From Actinomadura terrae (lineage in GTDB: Bacteria; Actinomycetota; Actinomycetes; Streptosporangiales; Streptosporangiaceae): DNA of 64,000 bases. Position numbers and translations under genes: made by a program. Below, piece after piece: positions 59,236 through 64,000 of the stretch. Below the pieces are notes generated by a model. That model did not search any database, was not told the DNA's origin, and saw nothing but the letters and a program-made list of their open reading frames with translations. The stretch lies in NCBI RefSeq assembly GCF_022751215.1, contig NZ_JAICDG010000007.1:253643-317642 (forward strand). The letters run 5' to 3'. How positions within the stretch are numbered: the first letter of the stretch is position 1; every line of letters starts with the position of its first letter.

Positions 59236-60970
59236 GACCCTCCATGATCAAGAAGTCGAGTCCGCTGCGTTCGAAGGTGGAGATCGCCTCCTGCGGAGTG
59301 GCCACGATCGGCTCGCCCCGCAGATTGAACGAGGTGTTCAGAACGCACCCGAGTCCGGTCCTGTCCTGGAACTGCTCGATGACCGAGTGGAACAGCGGAT
59401 TCTCCTCCGCCGACACGGTCTGGATCCGGCCGGTGCCGAAATGGTCCACGGCGGGCGCGGACGCGGCGAACTCCTCCGCCAGCGGCATCACCAGCAGCAT
59501 GAACCGGGTCGGCCACTGCTCCGCCCCGGGCGCGGCGACATAGCCGGGGGCGCGGTCGTGCAGCATCGCCGGGGCGAACGGGCGGAACGGCTCCCGGAAC
59601 TTCACCTTCCGGTTGATGAGGTCCTTCATCGACGCGCCGCGCGGATCGGCGAGGATGCTGCGGTTGCCGAGCGCGCGGGGCCCGAACTCGAAGCGTCCCT
59701 GGAACCAGCCCCCGACGCCGCCGTTCGCGAGCAGATCGGCGGTGATCTTCGTGATCGCGGCGGGGTCGTCGTGGCGTTCGGAGGCCAGCCCGGCCCGCTC
59801 CACCGCCCGCGCCACGGCGTCGTCGTCGTGCCGGGCGCCCCAGCTCGCGTGCCGCATGACGAACCGGCGCGGCCCGCCGAGCAGCACGTGGTGGACGTAC
59901 AGCGCCGCCCCGAGCGAACCGCCCGAGTCGCCCGGCACGGACGGGATGAACAGCTCCTCCACGCCCGCGCGCTCCAGCACCTGGAAGTTCGCGACGCCGT
60001 TGAGCGCGACGCCCCCGGCCATGCACAGCCGCCGCTGCCCGCTGACCTCGACGGCGCGGCGGGCCATGGCCACCACCGCGTCCTCGGTGAAGCGCTGGAG
60101 CGAGGCGGCGATGTCGGCGTACCGCCGGGCCAGCTCACCGCGGCGGCCCGGCTCGTCCGGCTCCAACTCGACGTCCCGCGGGCACGGCGGGACGCCGAGG
60201 AGGTCGGCCAGCCGAGGGTGGAATCCGGTGCGGGTGGACCGGTGGTAGCGGAAGTAGCGCATGTCGAGCCAGAGGCTGCCGTCGTCGTACAGGCGGGCGA
60301 CCTTGGAGATCGCCTCCCGGTACCTCGGTGTTCCGTACGCGGCGAGGCCCATCACCTTGTACTCGCCGTCGTTCACGCGGAAACCCAGGAATTCGGTGAA
60401 CGCGGAGTACAGCAGCCCGAGGGAATGCGGGAAGTTCAGTGTCTCTTTGAGTTCCAGGCGGTTGCGACCTTCTCCGTCCCACGACGCCGCGCCCTCGCCG
60501 ACGCTGCTGGTGGCCCACTCCCCCACACCGTCGACCGTCAACGTCGCCGCGGATTCGAAAGGCGAGGCGAAGAACGAGGACGCCGCGTGGGACAGGTGGT
60601 GGTCCACGAAGAGCACGCGGTCGGCCTCGATCCCGACCGCGTCGCTGATCAGCCGCCGGACGTTCAGCCGGTCCCCGCCCTCCGCGAGGAACCGGGTGAA
60701 GGGACCGAACGTGGCGGGCGCCTCCGCGAGGATCGTGGTCAGGGCCCGTTCCGCCTTGAGCCCGGGACGTTCGTAGAAGGCGACGTAGTCGACGTCGCGG
60801 GCGTCCACACCCGCCGTTTCGAGGCAGAACGCGATCGCCCTCGCCGGAAAGTCCCGGTCGTGCTTGCGCCGCGAGAAGCGCTCCTCCTCGGCGGCGGCGA
60901 CGAGTTCCCCGTCGACCAGCAGCGCGGCGGCGGAATCGTGGAAGAACGCCGATATCCCGAGAATCACCAT
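59216..60970 (-). CDS. Carbamoyltransferase, NodU/TobZ/SxtI family
   Basis: A 584-residue protein. The N-terminal Kae1-like domain has LGISAFFHDSAAALL, AAAEEERFSRRKHD and VDHHLSHAASSFFAS. The C-terminal YrdC-like and carbamoyl-transfer region has MAGGVALNG and GFQGRFEFGPRALGNRSIL with minor variation. The family moves carbamoyl from carbamoyl-phosphate via carbamoyl-AMP to a hydroxyl. ATG 60970 has GAGGAAC upstream. A small SxtJ-like gene precedes it, as in saxitoxin clusters. The likely acceptor is a Ser/Thr hydroxyl or a sugar on the cluster product. Confidence 0.9.
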   Translation of the reverse strand: MVILGISAFFHDSAAALLVDGELVAAAEEERFSRRKHDRDFPARAIAFCLETAGVDARDVDYVAFYERPGLKAERALTTILAEAPATFGPFTRFLAEGGDRLNVRRLISDAVGIEADRVLFVDHHLSHAASSFFASPFESAATLTVDGVGEWATSSVGEGAASWDGEGRNRLELKETLNFPHSLGLLYSAFTEFLGFRVNDGEYKVMGLAAYGTPRYREAISKVARLYDDGSLWLDMRYFRYHRSTRTGFHPRLADLLGVPPCPRDVELEPDEPGRRGELARRYADIAASLQRFTEDAVVAMARRAVEVSGQRRLCMAGGVALNGVANFQVLERAGVEELFIPSVPGDSGGSLGAALYVHHVLLGGPRRFVMRHASWGARHDDDAVARAVERAGLASERHDDPAAITKITADLLANGGVGGWFQGRFEFGPRALGNRSILADPRGASMKDLINRKVKFREPFRPFAPAMLHDRAPGYVAAPGAEQWPTRFMLLVMPLAEEFAASAPAVDHFGTGRIQTVSAEENPLFHSVIEQFQDRTGLGCVLNTSFNLRGEPIVATPQEAISTFERSGLDFLIMEGHVISRP

Positions 60971-61004
60971 CTCTGTTCCTCGCCGCCGGGAGTGTGTGGA
61001 CCGT

Positions 61005-61178
61005 TCATAGCCGCCGTGCCCGCTCCAGCGAGACCGGCTCCTGGGGCACGCGCCGCCAGTTGGACCGCGCGGGGGCGCGGCGCACGCGCAGCGGGTCGGC
61101 GATCAGCCGGATCGCCACTCCCACCGGCACGAGCGCGCAGTAGACGACGATCGCGACCGCGCGCCGCAGCGTGTTCAT
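61005..61178 (-). CDS. Small SxtJ-like membrane peptide
   Basis: A 57-residue protein. One hydrophobic helix (AIVVYCALVPVGVAIRLIA) is followed by DPLRVRR and a basic C-terminus. This resembles the C-terminal part of SxtJ-type proteins that accompany carbamoyltransferases. ATG 61178 overlaps the stop of the solute-binding protein gene as ATGA, and the carbamoyltransferase follows after 34 nt. It may anchor or escort the carbamoyltransferase; the role is unknown. Confidence 0.7.
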   Translation of the reverse strand: MNTLRRAVAIVVYCALVPVGVAIRLIADPLRVRRAPARSNWRRVPQEPVSLERARRL

Positions 61179-62725
61179 CGGCCTCCCCCTTGCCGCGTCG
61201 AGACGTCCGCCATCCAGGGGCGGGCGCCGAACTGGTTGTAGGTGCCGACGCGGTAGCCGCTGACGCGCCTGTTGATCCCGTAGAGGCCCTTCATGAAGAA
61301 GAGCGCGGGCGCCGGTACGAGCTCCTGCATGAGCCGCTGGTAGTCGCGGTACAGCCGGACGCGTTCGTCCCGGTCGAACGTGGCGACGGCGGCGGCCAGC
61401 ACCTCGTCCACGTCCGGGTCGCTCAGGCCGAAGCAGTTGAAGCCGTCCGTCGCGGCCGCCGAGGAGAACAGCTCGGACTGGTCCGGGTCCTGCCCCCACG
61501 TGTAGGCGAGCATGCACACGTCGAAGTCGCGCCGCTCGGCGACGCGGGTCAGCAGGTCGGGGAAGTCGAGCAGCGTCAGCGCGACGTCGGCGCCGAGCCG
61601 CCGCCAGGCGTCGCGCATCGCCTCGGCGGTGTCGACCCAGACCCTGGTGTTGGACCCGGCCAGCAGCTCGAACCGTAGCGGCCGCCCGTCCCGCTCCCGC
61701 ACCCCGCCGGCACCGCGCCGCCAGCCGGACGCGTCGAGCAGCTGCGCCGCCCGCTCGGGGTCGTAGGGGTACTCCGGTTTCGCGGCGGGGTCGTAGGCCC
61801 ACGACGTCGGCGGCATCATCGACCCCGCGACGACGGCCTGGCCGTGCGCGGCGGTCTTGACGATCTCCTCCCGGTCCAGCGCGAGCAGCAGCGCCCGCCG
61901 CACCGCCCGGTCCGCGAAGATCCGGCCCGCCGGCTTCTCCAGATCGAGCTGGTGGGCGTAGAAGTTGAAGGTCGGCAGGTCGATCTCCACGACGTCCAGC
62001 GCGGGCACCGCCTCCAGCTCCGCCATCCGGAACGGGTCGATCAGGCCGACGTCGACCTCGCCCGAGGCGAGCCCGTCGGCGACCGCCGCGCCGTCCGGGA
62101 AGACCCGGTAGACGAACTCCTCCAACCGGCAGGGGCCCCGGTGGAACGACCGGTTGCGGCGGAAGACGATCTCCTCCCCCGCCGTGCGCCGGACGGGCGC
62201 GAACACGCCGCTGACCACGTCGGGGAGGGCGTTGAACGGCGCGTCCGCGAGCCGGTCGGCGGCGACGTCGCCCAGCACGTGGGCGGGCAGGATGCCGTAC
62301 TGGCCGTGCGTCACCAGGAAGGGCGCGTGCGGTTTCGTCGTGCGCAGCACCACATGCCGGTCGTCGGGGGCGGACACCTCCTCCAGACGGCCGATCCCCT
62401 CGCCCAGCAGCCCGTAGGTGAACACGACGTCGCGCGAGGTGAGGGGGCTCCCGTCGGACCAGCGCAGGCCGTCCTTCAGGGTGAAGACGTAGGTGCGGCC
62501 GTCGGGCTCGACCTGCGGCACGTCCTCGGCGAGCGCGGGCACGAGCGCGCCCGCGGCGTCGGAGGTGACCAGCGGTTCGAAGCAGAGCCCGGCGGCGAGC
62601 TGGCTGAAGGTGTCCTGGGCCAGGACGGGATTGAAGGTGGTGACGTCCTCGGCCCAGCCCTCGACCAGGCTTCCGGCCCGTCCCACGTCCGCCGCGTCCG
62701 CGCGCCGGTCGTCGTTCTCAGTCAT
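61175..62725 (-). CDS. Family 5 solute-binding protein without a signal peptide
   Basis: A 516-residue protein of the SBP_bac_5 (oligopeptide-binding) family, with TFNPVLAQDTFSQLAAGLCFEPL near the N-terminus and the typical YPYDPERAAQLLDASGW later. The N-terminus MTENDDRRADAAD is hydrophilic, with no signal peptide or lipobox, and no permease or ATPase gene lies nearby. It should be cytoplasmic. It could bind the precursor or a product as a chaperone or immunity factor. ATG 62725 is 18 nt after the hydrolase stop. Confidence 0.85.
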   Translation of the reverse strand: MTENDDRRADAADVGRAGSLVEGWAEDVTTFNPVLAQDTFSQLAAGLCFEPLVTSDAAGALVPALAEDVPQVEPDGRTYVFTLKDGLRWSDGSPLTSRDVVFTYGLLGEGIGRLEEVSAPDDRHVVLRTTKPHAPFLVTHGQYGILPAHVLGDVAADRLADAPFNALPDVVSGVFAPVRRTAGEEIVFRRNRSFHRGPCRLEEFVYRVFPDGAAVADGLASGEVDVGLIDPFRMAELEAVPALDVVEIDLPTFNFYAHQLDLEKPAGRIFADRAVRRALLLALDREEIVKTAAHGQAVVAGSMMPPTSWAYDPAAKPEYPYDPERAAQLLDASGWRRGAGGVRERDGRPLRFELLAGSNTRVWVDTAEAMRDAWRRLGADVALTLLDFPDLLTRVAERRDFDVCMLAYTWGQDPDQSELFSSAAATDGFNCFGLSDPDVDEVLAAAVATFDRDERVRLYRDYQRLMQELVPAPALFFMKGLYGINRRVSGYRVGTYNQFGARPWMADVSTRQGGGR

Positions 62726-62743
62726 GTCGTCTCTCCCCCGAGG

Positions 62744-63667
62744 TCAGCGGAACCGCAACAGCCACTCATGGACCTCGTCCATGCGGTAGGCCACCATCGC
62801 CAGGTGCCCGGCGTCGCCGGGCACGACGACGTGCGCGTCCTTGAGGTGCGCCGCGAGCCAGTGGGCGTGCGCGACCGGGACCATGGAGTCCTGCCCGCCG
62901 TGCCACACCCCGGCCGGGCAGGCGATCTCGGACGGGTCGAACCCCCACGGCCCGGCGAAGGCGAGATCGTCCTGGATCCAGCCGTCGAGGCCGTCGCGCA
63001 GACCGAGCCGGATGCCGTCGACGAGCACCTCGCCGAACCCGGCCCGCGCCACTTCCAGGTCGCGGTCGTCCAGGAACGCGTCGAGCTGGCCGAGCAGGGC
63101 GCCGCGGTCGCCCGCCGCCATCGCGGCCCGCGTCGGCTCCAGCAGTTCCCGGAGCGCGGCGTCCCCCGCCCTGGCGGCCTGCACCTCGGCCGCGTTGTCC
63201 TCCAGCATCCCGTCCAGGACGTCGAGGTCCTCGGCGTCCCAGGGCGCGAGGCCGCCGACCGTCGCCACCGCGAACACCCGGCCCGGCAGCAGCGCCGCGG
63301 CCGCCAGCGCGTGCGGGCCGCCGCCCGAGACGCCCCAGGTGGCGAAGCGGTCGATGCCCAGGGCGTCCGCGACGGCGGCGCAGTCGGCCGCCCCGTCGGC
63401 GACAGTGCGGCCCGGGGCCGGCGACGACCCGGTGTATCCGGGACGGGCGTAGCACACCAGCCGCACCCCGCGCGCCGCGGCCCTGTCCCGCCACTCGTCC
63501 CAGAACAGCGGGGCGCCCGGGGTGCCGTGGTACATGATCACCGGCGTGCCGGCGCGGTCGCCGGCCTCCACGACCCACAGGGCACGGCCGCCCACCACGA
63601 CGCGATGTTCTTCCATCACCTGTTCCACTCGTTCCCACTCGACGTCGGTTGCGGTCGCGCGGACCAT
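62744..63667 (-). CDS. Alpha/beta-hydrolase, prolyl-aminopeptidase-like
   Basis: A 307-residue alpha/beta-hydrolase. The oxyanion HGTPG is followed by the nucleophile Ser in WGVSGGGPHA, the acid in GGQDSMVP and the His in GDAGHLAM. It is similar to prolyl iminopeptidase-type and esterase proteins. ATG 63667 lies within a palindrome; TTG 63673 is an alternative. As first gene of the operon it could process the peptide, for example by removing the leader if the B protein is inactive. That is a hypothesis. Confidence 0.83.
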   Translation of the reverse strand: MVRATATDVEWERVEQVMEEHRVVVGGRALWVVEAGDRAGTPVIMYHGTPGAPLFWDEWRDRAAARGVRLVCYARPGYTGSSPAPGRTVADGAADCAAVADALGIDRFATWGVSGGGPHALAAAALLPGRVFAVATVGGLAPWDAEDLDVLDGMLEDNAAEVQAARAGDAALRELLEPTRAAMAAGDRGALLGQLDAFLDDRDLEVARAGFGEVLVDGIRLGLRDGLDGWIQDDLAFAGPWGFDPSEIACPAGVWHGGQDSMVPVAHAHWLAAHLKDAHVVVPGDAGHLAMVAYRMDEVHEWLLRFR

Positions 63668-63740
63668 TGACAATGACCACGAATTTCCGGTGGGGCGGCC
63701 GAGGCGGCGTCATTGACGCGACCGGCCGCGCCGATAGACT
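63665..63740. promoter_or_regulatory. Divergent promoter with two palindromes
   Basis: CATTG-A-CAATG (63665-63675) and GCGTCA-T-TGACGC (63707-63719) are perfect palindromes. The second overlaps a -35 TTGACG (63713-63718), 16 bp from -10 TAGACT (63735-63740), a good promoter for the methyltransferase. They may be operators for the RiPP operon and its divergent gene. Confidence 0.6.
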
Positions 63741-63786
63741 GGCCCGGCCCAGACGATCGTGAATGCGATGGGAAGCAGACCGTCCG

Positions 63787-64000
63787 ATGGACCTGGAAAG
63801 CGACACGGAAAACACCGGAAATCCGGCTGTGAACGGCGGTTCCGCAATTTACGAAACGGTGCGGTCCGCCTATGACGCGGTCGCCGAGGAATACGCCGAG
63901 AAGTTCGCCGGCGAACTGCGCGGCAAACCGCTCGACCGGGCGCTCATCGAGGCGTTCGCCCACCAGGTCGGGGCCCTGGGCCCGGACGCCGGCGAGCCCG
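63787..64000 (+). CDS. SAM-dependent methyltransferase, N-terminus only
   Basis: The first 71 codons only; the gene runs off the right edge. After a polar tail, YETVRSAYDAVAEEYAEKFAGEL and the following helix match the pre-motif-I region of class I methyltransferases common in actinomycetes. ATG 63787 is used. It is divergent from the RiPP operon and shares its promoter region. It may methylate the cluster product or be unrelated. Confidence 0.75.
   Translation, partial: MDLESDTENTGNPAVNGGSAIYETVRSAYDAVAEEYAEKFAGELRGKPLDRALIEAFAHQVGALGPDAGEP

Noticed and set aside
1..64000. tRNA, rRNA, IS elements, integrase, attachment sites
   Set aside because: None were recognised. Regulator and exporter density suggests accessory content, but no mobile-element signature is visible.

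Overview
The window is high-GC actinomycete DNA. Coding is dense, GTG and TTG starts are common, several genes look leaderless, and a SigK/RskA pair, a LAL regulator, DUF1990 fusions and an ECF41 sigma factor are present. Gene content fits a filamentous actinomycete such as a member of the Thermomonosporaceae (Actinomadura-like). This is inferred from gene content, since no rRNA or other marker is present.

Layout. 1-6.3 kb: cell-envelope glycosyltransferases, an MprAB-like two-component system, an alanine-rich protein of unknown function and a polytopic membrane protein, all on the minus strand. 6.4-14.3 kb: rsgA with an unusual leader, a DrrAB-like ABC exporter with its divergent TetR regulator, a LAL regulator and a quinone-oxidoreductase-like protein. 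14.3-21.9 kb: a five-gene minus-strand chitin-degradation operon with three GH18 chitinases, an AA10 copper LPMO and, between them, a DUF305 protein. 22.1-37.1 kb: an efflux-rich region with five MFS exporters. Each has its own local regulator (ArsR, MarR, ribbon-helix-helix, ArsR, MerR) and visible operator-like repeats. This region also holds an M1 peptidase, an Lrp-type regulator and small redox enzymes. 37.1-47.1 kb: aldehyde dehydrogenase, an Erm rRNA methyltransferase with an elaborate leader, hemerythrin, CGNR protein, zinc alcohol dehydrogenase, an FAD oxidoreductase with ECF41 sigma, and a heme-oxygenase-like/HemK-like/CDGSH cassette. 47.3-50.6 kb: two translationally coupled DUF1990 fusion proteins and a carbonic anhydrase. 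50.7-54.3 kb: a SigK regulon in miniature, with FAS1 lipoprotein and molybdopterin oxidase divergent from sigK-rskA. 55.4-63.7 kb: one long minus-strand operon that looks like an unusual RiPP pathway. A divergent methyltransferase starts at the right edge.

Most notable. (1) The erm leader (39094-39474) combines a WhiB7-like promoter, a leaderless 36-codon upstream ORF with an R-x-R motif, a hairpin that hides the erm ribosome-binding site, and a competing 10-bp stem. Together these make a readable model of macrolide-inducible control. (2) The 55.4-63.7 kb operon joins lasso-type cyclase and RRE/peptidase genes to a carbamoyltransferase, an SxtJ-like peptide, an SGNH hydrolase and a signal-less solute-binding protein. 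The leader peptidase appears to have lost its catalytic Cys and His, and the candidate precursor lacks lasso hallmarks, so the product may not be a classical lasso peptide. (3) sigK and the molybdopterin oxidase are divergent and share the same -35/-10 elements with identical spacing, each placing +1 on a GTG codon. (4) A DUF305 (copper-related family) gene lies inside the LPMO operon.
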